From contig NZ_JAHXYI010000007.1 of NCBI RefSeq assembly GCF_019970045.1, positions 310,001 to 374,000 on the forward strand: a DNA stretch of 64,000 bases. Reading direction: 5' to 3'. The position numbers were made by a program, and so were the translations under genes. Position 1 is the first letter of the stretch. Each line of letters opens with the position of its first letter. The stretch is from Chryseobacterium sp. GVT01B. GTDB lineage: Bacteria; Bacteroidota; Bacteroidia; Flavobacteriales; Weeksellaceae. The notes under the pieces were generated by a model, which worked only from the letters and a program-made list of their open reading frames with translations, ran no database searches and had not been told where the DNA came from. This document shows positions 57,456 to 64,000 of this stretch, piece after piece.

Positions 57456-59015
57456 TTAATTAGAGAATTCTATTAATTCTTCTTTTTTGGCATTGTAGAT
57501 TTTGTATTCTAAATATTTAAAAGAATCTCTTGGAACGATGGTTACCCATTTTTTGTATTTGATAAACCATTTCATCTGGATGCTTTTAATGCCTTTGGTA
57601 AGGTAGGCTTCCACAAATGGGTGTACATGCAGGTAGATTTTTCCTTTTTCTTTCTGCAGGATGTTTCTTAAGGTTTCACCCATTCTTTCCACGATAACAA
57701 TAGGAGCTACAATTTCTCCGTCTTTGTTCGGGTTTTCTTCTTTGGTGTCGATCTGTTTTTCCGGACGGTTTCTTTGTCTGGTAATCTGGATCAGTCCAAA
57801 TTTACTTGGAGGAAGTATTTTGTGGCGAGCTTTGTCGCGCTTCATTTCCTCTTTGAGATGCTCGTAAAGATCTCTTCTGTGATCAGAATTCGGCATGTCT
57901 ATGAAATCGATTACGATGATACCTCCCATATCGCGGAGGCGAAGCTGTCTTGCGATCTCAGTAGCAGCCATTTTGTTCACTTTCAGTGCATGTTCTTTAT
58001 TGACAGCAGTTCCGGTGGTAATATTGTTACCGGAGTTGACATCAACGACGTGAAGTGCTTCTGTGTGTTCAATAACAAGATAAGCGCCTTTGGAACTTGG
58101 AATGTTAACGTGTTTTCCGAAGCTCTGTTTAAGCTGTTTTTCAACATTGTAATATTCCAGAAGAGGAATATGGGAATCATAAAACTGGACAATATTTTTC
58201 TTTTCAGGAGCAATTACTTCCACGTAATTTGTCATTTCATTTACCATTTGCTCATCATCGCAGATGATATTGACGAAATCCTGATTAAAATTGTCTCTTA
58301 AAATAGCTGAAGCTTTATCTTCTTCGCTTAAAACTTTAGACGGAATTTTATTTCTCTGGATATTTTTAAAAGTGCTTTCCCATTTCTGAACCAGCTGGTT
58401 CATGTCATTATGAAGGTCTGCGACTTTTTTTCCTTCTGCTACTGTTCTGATGATAACTCCGAAACCTTCAGGCTTGATGCTGTCGATTAAGGTTCTCAGT
58501 CTTTCCTTTTCTTCGAAGCTTCGTATCTTTTTAGAAATAGAAACTTTATTGTCGAAAGGGATCAGAACCAGAAAACGTCCTGTCAGAGAGATTTGAGTAG
58601 AAATTCTTGGGCCTTTTGTAGAAATGGGCTCCTTGGTGATTTGCAGCAGAACTATATCGTCTTTGGCGATCACTTTATCTACCGTTCCATTTTTGTCTAT
58701 TTCGGGTTGTATCTCGAAATTCTTTAAGCTTGAAGTGCTTTGTTTTTTAGAAATAGTATCTTTTAAAAACTTTCTATATGTAAGATACTGTGGTCCCAGA
58801 TCCTGGTAATGCAGAAATGCATCCTTGTCATATCCGATATTAACGAATGCTGCATTCAGATTGGGTGCCAGTTTTTTTACTTTTCCTATAAACAGATCTC
58901 CAACTATAAAATCGCTTTTGTCCTCTTGCTCATGAAGTTCACATAGTCTTCCGTCTTCCAGTAATGCAATCTTTGTAAGATCATCTTCATGCGAAACTAT
59001 TAGTTCTTTCTTCAT
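57456..59015 (-). CDS. rng: Ribonuclease G/E family endoribonuclease
   Basis: This 519-aa enzyme has an S1 domain (~38-125: VGDLFIGKVKKLAPNLNAAFVNIGYDKDAFLHYQDLG), with an insert after residue 80. The catalytic RNase E/G domain shows metal-binding Asp in HVVDVNSGNN and IIVIDFIDMPNSDHRRDL. FGLIQITRQRNRPE is the usual C-terminal signature. The Zn-link Cys pair of RNase E is absent, so RNase G is the better name. It processes rRNA and turns over mRNA in the cytosol. There is no adjacent maf or mre gene. Confidence 0.94.
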   Translation of the reverse strand: MKKELIVSHEDDLTKIALLEDGRLCELHEQEDKSDFIVGDLFIGKVKKLAPNLNAAFVNIGYDKDAFLHYQDLGPQYLTYRKFLKDTISKKQSTSSLKNFEIQPEIDKNGTVDKVIAKDDIVLLQITKEPISTKGPRISTQISLTGRFLVLIPFDNKVSISKKIRSFEEKERLRTLIDSIKPEGFGVIIRTVAEGKKVADLHNDMNQLVQKWESTFKNIQRNKIPSKVLSEEDKASAILRDNFNQDFVNIICDDEQMVNEMTNYVEVIAPEKKNIVQFYDSHIPLLEYYNVEKQLKQSFGKHVNIPSSKGAYLVIEHTEALHVVDVNSGNNITTGTAVNKEHALKVNKMAATEIARQLRLRDMGGIIVIDFIDMPNSDHRRDLYEHLKEEMKRDKARHKILPPSKFGLIQITRQRNRPEKQIDTKEENPNKDGEIVAPIVIVERMGETLRNILQKEKGKIYLHVHPFVEAYLTKGIKSIQMKWFIKYKKWVTIVPRDSFKYLEYKIYNAKKEELIEFSN

Positions 59016-59249
59016 TTTTTAATAAGATAAAATTGTTAAGATTATAGGAAGTGGATGTTTTTTCTGATTAATTCATCTATTAAATATAAGGATTTTGGAT
59101 GAAAACCATTATATGTTTATTAAAATAATATTTGAAACCATCCGTTTTCCGCGGAATCTTATAGTTGCAAACAAAAATATAGTTAGTGAACTTTAAGAAT
59201 TTAAATCCACCAACTATATTATTATATTGTAAATCTCGAGAAGAGGAGA

Positions 59250-59339
59250 TTATTTTTTCTTATGTCTGTTTGCTCTTCTTCTTTTCTTTCTTTTGTGAGT
59301 CGCAACCTTGTGTCTTTTTCTTTTCTTTCCGCTTGGCAT
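59250..59339 (-). CDS. 29-residue basic protein, AURKAIP1/COX24-type ribosome-associated peptide
   Basis: The minus strand from 59339 reads MPSGKKRKRHKVATHKRKKR and then RRANRHKKK and a TAA stop. More than half the residues are Lys or Arg. I recall this near-invariant short protein from many Bacteroidota, annotated as AURKAIP1/COX24 (mS38-like) domain; homologous small proteins sit on ribosomes. It lies between rng and the HU gene, and its shortness means most gene finders miss it. Confidence 0.82.
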   Translation of the reverse strand: MPSGKKRKRHKVATHKRKKRRRANRHKKK

Positions 59340-59382
59340 AATTTTAATTTTTTAGTAACTAGTTAATATTCAGTTAATGTTC

Positions 59383-59673
59383 TTATTTTACTGCAACTTT
59401 AGTTTTTACTTTCTCAACAAAAGATTTTGAAGGTTTGAAAGCAGGAATGTTATGAGCAGGAATCTCAATTGCAGTGTTTTTAGAAATATTTCTTCCTGTT
59501 TTAGCAGCTCTTGTTTTAATGATAAAAGATCCAAAACCTCTTAGATAAACGTTATCCCCATTATACATAGAAGTTCTGATCTCCTGCATAAAAGCTTCTA
59601 CAACTTTCTGTGTTTCATTCTTTTCTGTTCCCAACTTATTTGAGATGGTGTTTACCAATTCTGCCTTTGTCAT
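59383..59673 (-). CDS. HU/IHF-family DNA-binding protein
   Basis: This 96-aa histone-like protein has TKAELVNTISNKLGTEKNETQKVVEAFMQEI (dimer helices) and NVYLRGFGSFIIKTRAAKTGRNISKNTAIEIPAHNIPAFKPSK (beta arms and C-terminus). It bends and packages DNA. Promoter elements CAAA/CAAATTTA (59705-59737, minus strand) lie upstream with ideal spacing. Confidence 0.95.
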   Translation of the reverse strand: MTKAELVNTISNKLGTEKNETQKVVEAFMQEIRTSMYNGDNVYLRGFGSFIIKTRAAKTGRNISKNTAIEIPAHNIPAFKPSKSFVEKVKTKVAVK

Positions 59674-59704
59674 TTCCTTATTTTAATTTTAAATTTTAGG
59701 TGTG

Positions 59705-59737
59705 CAAATTTAGTTAAAAAAATTGAATACTAGCAAA
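59705..59737 (-). promoter_or_regulatory. Promoter of the HU gene
   Basis: On the minus strand TTTG (59734-59737) and TAAATTTG (59705-59712) are separated by 21 bp, full Bacteroidota consensus. The start codon is 32 bp downstream. Confidence 0.7.
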
Positions 59738-59877
59738 TTAGTGGCAAAATATTTTTATTCAAATCGTTGAGCTTTTTATGTATATACTATATTAAGGCAG
59801 GGTAGCAATAATTTAACAATAAAATAATGTAGCGGTATAAAGGTACAAAAAAAATAATGAACAAAATTTAATAAATG

Positions 59878-59958
59878 CCGGTAGCGATAGGTTCCACAAG
59901 GGTTTCTTACTTATAATAAGCATTAATAAGCCGTCCTTGGTCTCCACAAGTTAGCCGG
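59878..59958. other. Structured intergenic segment of unknown nature
   Basis: Bracketed by CCGGTAGC and TTAGCCGG, with CAAGG...CCTTG and CTTACTTATAATAAG inside and the sequence TCCACAAG twice. It has far more structure and GC than the surrounding 318-bp gap (59674-59991). It may be a small RNA or an element downstream of the regulator gene. Confidence 0.25.
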
Positions 59959-59991
59959 AATTTTAAATTTTAAATCTGAACTCAGAATTTT

Positions 59992-60663
59992 TTATAAACT
60001 GGAATTGTAATATCCGTTTTCTACGCAGAAACGGATAAGGTGAAGCTTGGTTTTCAGTCCCAGCTTTTCTGTAAGCCGGTTGATATAAGTGTCAATAGTT
60101 CTTGTACTCAGATTAAGTTTTTCTGCAATTTCTTTATTGCTGAATCCCTCATAACAGAATCTCATCAGCTGTATTTCAGCTGGAGAAAGCTCTTCCTGGC
60201 CCTTTTTCTGTCTGTCCATATATTCCTGTACCGCAAGGGGCTGCTGCTCCCATTCCTTAGAATAGGTTTGATAATCAAAGTCTTCAGAAGCAATACTCCC
60301 TTTGATAATATCTTTGATAATAGTACTTTTTTTCTGACAGTAATAGATATTAGGAATTTTTGAAAGAATTTCAGCCATATCTTCCTGATAGGTGCCGGAA
60401 TAGGTAATAATAGGGGTTTCTGTATTGTTTTTTCGGATGTATTTGATTGCTTCAATTCCGCTTAAAACAGGCATAAATAACTCAATGATGAATACATCTT
60501 CCTGCCTCCTGTAAATTCTGTTTACCAGCTCGTGCCCATTGTTACAGTCATTCAGAAGCATATAGAAAGGATTCTCCATGAGTGTTTTGATCATTATTTT
60601 TTTAAAATAAAAATCACTGTCAGCAATAGAAAAACGTACGGTATTAGATAATATTTTACTCAT
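59992..60663 (-). CDS. LuxR-family response-regulator-like protein with Glu at the phospho-acceptor site
   Basis: This 223-aa protein has a receiver (~10-125) and an HTH (LSPAEIQLMRFCYEGFSNKEIAEKLNLSTRTIDTYINRLTEKL, ~162-204). The receiver block reads VFIIELFMPVLSGIEAI: Glu stands where the phosphorylated Asp belongs. The rest of the pocket is weakened (ADSD for the acidic pair), while Lys in YYCQKKS remains. A Glu there often imitates the phosphorylated state. No sensor kinase is near. It is divergent from the T6SS-iii genes, 179 bp apart, and may regulate them. Confidence 0.88.
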   Translation of the reverse strand: MSKILSNTVRFSIADSDFYFKKIMIKTLMENPFYMLLNDCNNGHELVNRIYRRQEDVFIIELFMPVLSGIEAIKYIRKNNTETPIITYSGTYQEDMAEILSKIPNIYYCQKKSTIIKDIIKGSIASEDFDYQTYSKEWEQQPLAVQEYMDRQKKGQEELSPAEIQLMRFCYEGFSNKEIAEKLNLSTRTIDTYINRLTEKLGLKTKLHLIRFCVENGYYNSSL

Positions 60664-60842
60664 TCTTAATATCGATTTGGCGAATGATATTTAAAATTTA
60701 GAGGTCTAATTTATGAAAAACTTATCAAAGTGAAAATTAATATTAATTTAATCAGGGTTTTCACGAAACAGGTCTGGGGAAACTACGTATTGTGCATGAA
60801 TTTTTTTTTTTATATTTTCACAAGCCAAACAAATCGCAAATT

Positions 60843-61379
60843 ATGTCTTCTAACAGGGAAAAAAAATTAAACAAATCTGACGTCAGAATAGGCATTTGGA
60901 AGTTTATTCTGTCTTTTGTCGTTTTGTCGGTTGTAACTTTTGCGTGCTTATTTCTCTTCTTTAAGAGTTATGACATACAACGTGAAGGGATCAGCCGGGA
61001 AGCTGAAGCCTATAAAGAACTGATGCTCCGAAGCGACGTGCTGAAAGATCACATTGATGATATTTATGACAAAATGAACCAGCTTAGTATTAATAAGGTG
61101 GACAATGAGGTGTTTCTCAGAACCAGCATTATGGATAACGTGAGAGATGCCAAAAATATTATGGGCAAAGACAGTGCACAGAGCTTTAAGCACTATGCTA
61201 TACTGATGAAGCAGATCGTGCCTATGATGACTTTAAAGGCTAAGATCACTGAGGTAGAATATAAGAAGAAAACCGTTTTAAGGGATCTGGATGAATGTAT
61301 GGGTAAGATAAAAGTAACCAATAACGAGCTTAGAAAAGACCCTACAAGAAATTTCACAGGAAGTAAAAGAAGAAGATAA
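60843..61379 (+). CDS. Type VI secretion (subtype iii) TssO-like membrane protein
   Basis: I start this ~178-aa protein at MSSNREKKLNKSDV (60843); a longer in-frame ATG at 60792 lies within a T-rich promoter-like region. It has a short cytosolic N-terminus, one membrane segment (WKFILSFVVLSVVTFACLFLFF, about 18-40) and a periplasmic part rich in helix (KDHIDDIYDKMNQLSIN, MKQIVPMMTLKAKITEVEYKKK). This matches TssO of the Bacteroidota T6SS-iii, a part of the membrane complex. It is the first gene of the cluster seen here. Confidence 0.8.
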   Translation: MSSNREKKLNKSDVRIGIWKFILSFVVLSVVTFACLFLFFKSYDIQREGISREAEAYKELMLRSDVLKDHIDDIYDKMNQLSINKVDNEVFLRTSIMDNVRDAKNIMGKDSAQSFKHYAILMKQIVPMMTLKAKITEVEYKKKTVLRDLDECMGKIKVTNNELRKDPTRNFTGSKRRR

Positions 61380-61390
61380 AAAGAAAAGAT

Positions 61391-61915
61391 ATGCAAGGAC
61401 AAATCACATTATCGAAGAAAGAAAGGCATTATCAGTTTTTTTATTTAATACTGATGCTTGTGACTGCTATGTTATTTTTAGGTGTAATATTTTTAAAAGG
61501 ATTTGAATCTCCGTTTTCTGATGAAGATGTAAGAGGAATCCAGAATCTTGAACAGAAAGCTGAATTTGAACATCATCAAAAAATTGTTATTCCCATCATG
61601 GACAGTACTTATACGATGATCACAAAGCTTACCAATGACGGTCCGCAGCCTTTTATAGAAAATAATATTCAGTTAGGGGTGAATGACCTTAACAGCTATT
61701 TCAGCAGTACCGATGTTATTGATATCAGAAAAGATGCCTATCCTCAGATTGCAAAATTCTATAAAATGTACTTTGATGATAAAAAAGTGATTTCAACCAC
61801 TTCAGAAGATATTAAAATTTTCCAGAAGCAGGTGGATGAATGCAGAATCGGATTTAAGGATAAGCAAAACAAGCTTTATCAGCGTGAGCAGGATCTGAAA
61901 GCGAGAGTACAGTAA
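61391..61915 (+). CDS. Type VI secretion (subtype iii) TssO-like membrane protein, second copy
   Basis: This 174-aa protein has one membrane segment (FFYLILMLVTAMLFLGVIFL) near the N-terminus and a periplasmic helical domain (EQKAEFEHHQKIVIPIMDSTYTMI, IKIFQKQVDECRIGFKDKQNKLYQREQDLKARVQ). It has the same architecture as the preceding gene, 11 bp away, but is diverged in sequence. The two may form a hetero-oligomer of the secretion membrane complex. Confidence 0.8.
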   Translation: MQGQITLSKKERHYQFFYLILMLVTAMLFLGVIFLKGFESPFSDEDVRGIQNLEQKAEFEHHQKIVIPIMDSTYTMITKLTNDGPQPFIENNIQLGVNDLNSYFSSTDVIDIRKDAYPQIAKFYKMYFDDKKVISTTSEDIKIFQKQVDECRIGFKDKQNKLYQREQDLKARVQ

Positions 61916-61963
61916 GTAATAAATACTAGGAATTTTATATAGAACACATCACAATTATTAACT

Positions 61964-62875
61964 ATGAATTATTTTCAAAAGAACAAGAAAAACATTATTA
62001 TCGGTGTTGTTGCAACTTTGCTCATCGCGGCATTGGTTGCTCTATGGCTGCAGAAAAAAGTTATCCATTCAGCCGATGATATTGTTGGGGTGGTTTATCC
62101 GTCTTCATTGGCGGTAGGAGACACACTTTTATTCGAAGATAAAACCCAGTTTGCGAAAACCAAAAGATGGAATTTCGGAGATGGTACAACTTCAGATAAA
62201 AACAGTGGGATTCACTTCTATAATAAACCGGGATACTATCAGGTGAGTTTGATCGTTGACAATAAGTATACGAAATCTTTTCCTGTAATGGTAAGCGCAA
62301 GAAGCGTTCAGAAAGCAAAAGATACTGCAAAAACTGCCACTACTATTGAAGCTGCAGCTCAGGCTATGCAAAATGAAAGCGTGTCTTTCCGTGCCATTTC
62401 TGATGCAAAAGTGTTTGCATGGAAATTCGGAGAAACAGGAAATACAGATTCTAAAGATAAATTTACGATCTATTCTTATAAAAAACCCGGGGACTATGTG
62501 GTAACGCTATACACTGAAGAAACTCAGGAGCCAATTTACCATCATATCAAGATCCTTCCGGCTTATGATGCACTTGCTGAAGAAGAAGTTTCAGTAGAAG
62601 ATTCTTACGCAAGAGTAGATAATGATTTCAAATATCACCTGCAGCAGATAGCCAATGGAAACAGTTTCAATATGCATTACAATTACCTGCTGAAAACTTA
62701 TCTGTGTAACAATGAAAATACAGTAGTAAAGGTAAATGACAGCAAAGTGAACAACTTCTATATGTATTGCGCCGGTCTTCAGTTTGACAAAAACACGGTG
62801 ATTCAGACTGTAAAAGTGAACCTTGATGATAAACAGGAGTGTGTAACGAAAGTAGAAATCAACCAAAGCAAATAA
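61964..62875 (+). CDS. T6SS-iii-associated membrane protein with two PKD-like domains
   Basis: This 303-aa protein has an N-terminal membrane anchor (IIIGVVATLLIAALVALWL). Two PKD-like domains follow: residues ~40-115 (KRWNFGDGTTSDKNSGIHFYNKPGYYQVSLIV) and ~140-205 (FAWKFGETGNTDSKDKFTIYSYKKPGDYVVTLYT). A C-terminal ~90-residue domain contains YLLKTYLCNNENTVVKVND and two further Cys. It sits between TssO-like and TssR genes, as in T6SS-iii loci, and may be TssP or a related subunit; I am not sure of the letter. PKD domains suggest contact with the periplasmic or outer-membrane complex. Confidence 0.8.
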   Translation: MNYFQKNKKNIIIGVVATLLIAALVALWLQKKVIHSADDIVGVVYPSSLAVGDTLLFEDKTQFAKTKRWNFGDGTTSDKNSGIHFYNKPGYYQVSLIVDNKYTKSFPVMVSARSVQKAKDTAKTATTIEAAAQAMQNESVSFRAISDAKVFAWKFGETGNTDSKDKFTIYSYKKPGDYVVTLYTEETQEPIYHHIKILPAYDALAEEEVSVEDSYARVDNDFKYHLQQIANGNSFNMHYNYLLKTYLCNNENTVVKVNDSKVNNFYMYCAGLQFDKNTVIQTVKVNLDDKQECVTKVEINQSK

Positions 62876-62920
62876 TATCATCCGGTTTACGGATGCGCCA
62901 ATCATTAAAGATAAAATAGG

Positions 62921-64000
62921 ATGAAAAATAAATTTCCTCTAGCAGCATATTATATAGGGTTATCAGTATTATTGACGAGTTGCCAGGTAAAACTGCCGTC
63001 AAAGAAAACCCCGGAACCGTCGCAGTACGGACAGGTTGATGCTTCTCCTGTCGTTAACGGTTATCCTAAAAAGTCGGCTCCATGGATCGTTATTTCAGAC
63101 AGATCGAAAAATACGGCTTATCTGGATAAAGATGATGAGAAATCTTACAAAGAAGTAAAATTCCTTGAACCTTTAATGGTTTTAAAACATAGAGACGGAA
63201 TGGTAAAAGTAGCGGAATATGTTCCGGATGCTTTAATGAAAAAAGTTTCATCAAAATCCATCAAAACATACGGATGGATTCCCGAATCTGATCTTCTTCT
63301 TTGGAATAATGCTTTAAAAAGCGAAAAAACGGGATATCCTGTAAGAGTAGCCGTAGTACCAAGTAACAGCGAAGTCATCAAAAACGCTGAAAGATACTAT
63401 AAGAATGACTCTATTATGGTGTTTAATTCACCAAGTCTTATTGAAACAGCCAATGTAAAGATTCCAAACGGCCAAATTGTTTATGTCTACAAACAGGCTG
63501 AAAACAACAAACGATTTTTAGTAGGTAAAAAACCTTCAATTGATATAGATAGCATAGGAAAAGGACTTTATGGATGGGTAAGCTCTAATGTGATTTCCAG
63601 CTGGGGAGAGCGCTCTGCAATCAAACTGAAAAATACAACCGGAATAAACGATTCTGCTTTAGGGATCTATGAAGGATATCCTGGGGGATCTGGATCTGAT
63701 GCTGAAAATAAAAAAGCGGTTCTTCTTACAGACGTTAACAAAAGAACGCAGCTTGAGAATATTTTTCCTGTAAATCTTCCATTGGAACAGGCTCCAACTC
63801 CGGATTCAAAAACAAAATATTTCACCAATATTTTAGATTACAGCAAGAACTTTGTATCGAATGTATTGGGTGAGCCTATTTATTTTGACCGTTACAGAGA
63901 GATCACGGACAGAGATAAAAATATTAATATCGTTTTTGCATTGGACGTAAGTGCAGGAAATGCACCTTATGCACCTATCGTAAAATCATTACTACAGGAT
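62921..64000 (+). CDS. tssR: Type VI secretion system protein TssR, N-terminal part (3' cut by window edge)
   Basis: The ATG at 62921 opens a frame with no stop to base 64000 (360 codons). The protein is a lipoprotein (MKNKFPLAAYYIGLSVLLTSC, Cys ~21). The next region (SAPWIVISDRSKNTAYLDKDDEKSYKEVKFLEPLMVLKHRDGMVKVAEY, then KTYGWIPESDLLLW) resembles SH3-like modules. The last visible residues (NIVFALDVSAGNAPYAPIVKSLLQD) look like the first strand and metal motif of a von Willebrand A domain. TssR is the large outer-membrane-linked T6SS-iii component, usually ~750-800 aa. It lies 45 bp after the PKD gene. Confidence 0.85.
   Translation, partial: MKNKFPLAAYYIGLSVLLTSCQVKLPSKKTPEPSQYGQVDASPVVNGYPKKSAPWIVISDRSKNTAYLDKDDEKSYKEVKFLEPLMVLKHRDGMVKVAEYVPDALMKKVSSKSIKTYGWIPESDLLLWNNALKSEKTGYPVRVAVVPSNSEVIKNAERYYKNDSIMVFNSPSLIETANVKIPNGQIVYVYKQAENNKRFLVGKKPSIDIDSIGKGLYGWVSSNVISSWGERSAIKLKNTTGINDSALGIYEGYPGGSGSDAENKKAVLLTDVNKRTQLENIFPVNLPLEQAPTPDSKTKYFTNILDYSKNFVSNVLGEPIYFDRYREITDRDKNINIVFALDVSAGNAPYAPIVKSLLQD

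Noticed and set aside
57774..58301. 175-codon + strand frame inside rng
   Set aside because: It is the complement of the RNase G catalytic domain, whose motifs are intact on the minus strand.

Overview
The window is a stretch of a low-GC Bacteroidota chromosome, most likely Chryseobacterium or a close Weeksellaceae relative. The support is TonB-dependent receptors, a T9SS sorting domain, a GLPGLI protein, subtype-iii type VI secretion genes, the TAnnTTTG promoter element before many genes, few Shine-Dalgarno sequences, and many AT-rich intergenic palindromes. I see no rRNA, tRNA, CRISPR array, insertion sequence or prophage. Both ends cut a gene: a UvrD/PcrA helicase on the left and TssR on the right.

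Layout: 1-12.5 kb carries the helicase end, a TonB receptor, CstA, hydrolases, a HipA-like kinase with a DUF3037 partner, a T9SS-exported SGNH/PKD protein and an Ivy-like lysozyme-inhibitor lipoprotein. 11.7-21.7 kb holds tyrosine/homogentisate breakdown (hppD, hmgA, fahA) interleaved with two CoA-transferases. 21.8-27 kb has a TonB receptor translationally coupled to a thioredoxin, a tandemly duplicated palindromic repeat, and a divergent HxlR/quinone-oxidoreductase pair with palindromic operators. 27-30.5 kb is a glycine-betaine ABC operon with a long hairpin-rich leader. 30.6-44.8 kb is a redox and detoxification neighbourhood (Crp, DoxX, AhpD-like, cyclase, aldo/keto reductases, a four-gene quinone/electrophile operon, LysR, GNATs, DNA alkylation repair, nitronate monooxygenase). 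44.8-49.8 kb has GLPGLI and small secreted proteins, then mpl, a lipoprotein, an acyltransferase and a NUDIX enzyme.

50.2-56.5 kb is a complete curli-type functional amyloid locus: a 22-repeat curlin, a short curlin-like protein, CsgE, CsgF, CsgG and a large lipoprotein, followed by a convergent LuxR-type regulator whose receiver lacks the phospho-acceptor Asp. CsgE seems to carry an N-terminal CsgH-like domain, and CsgG has a C-terminal beta-barrel-like extension. 57-60.7 kb carries OsmC, RNase G, a 29-residue basic ribosome-associated peptide, HU and a second LuxR-type regulator in which the receiver Asp is Glu. Divergent from that regulator, the start of a T6SS-iii cluster (two TssO-like proteins, a double-PKD membrane protein, TssR) runs off the right edge.

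The points most worth a second look are the modified curli machinery with its atypical regulator, the Glu-receiver regulator beside the T6SS, the HipA-kinase/DUF3037 pair, the heptanucleotide repeat upstream of osmC, and several families of nested palindromic intergenic repeats.
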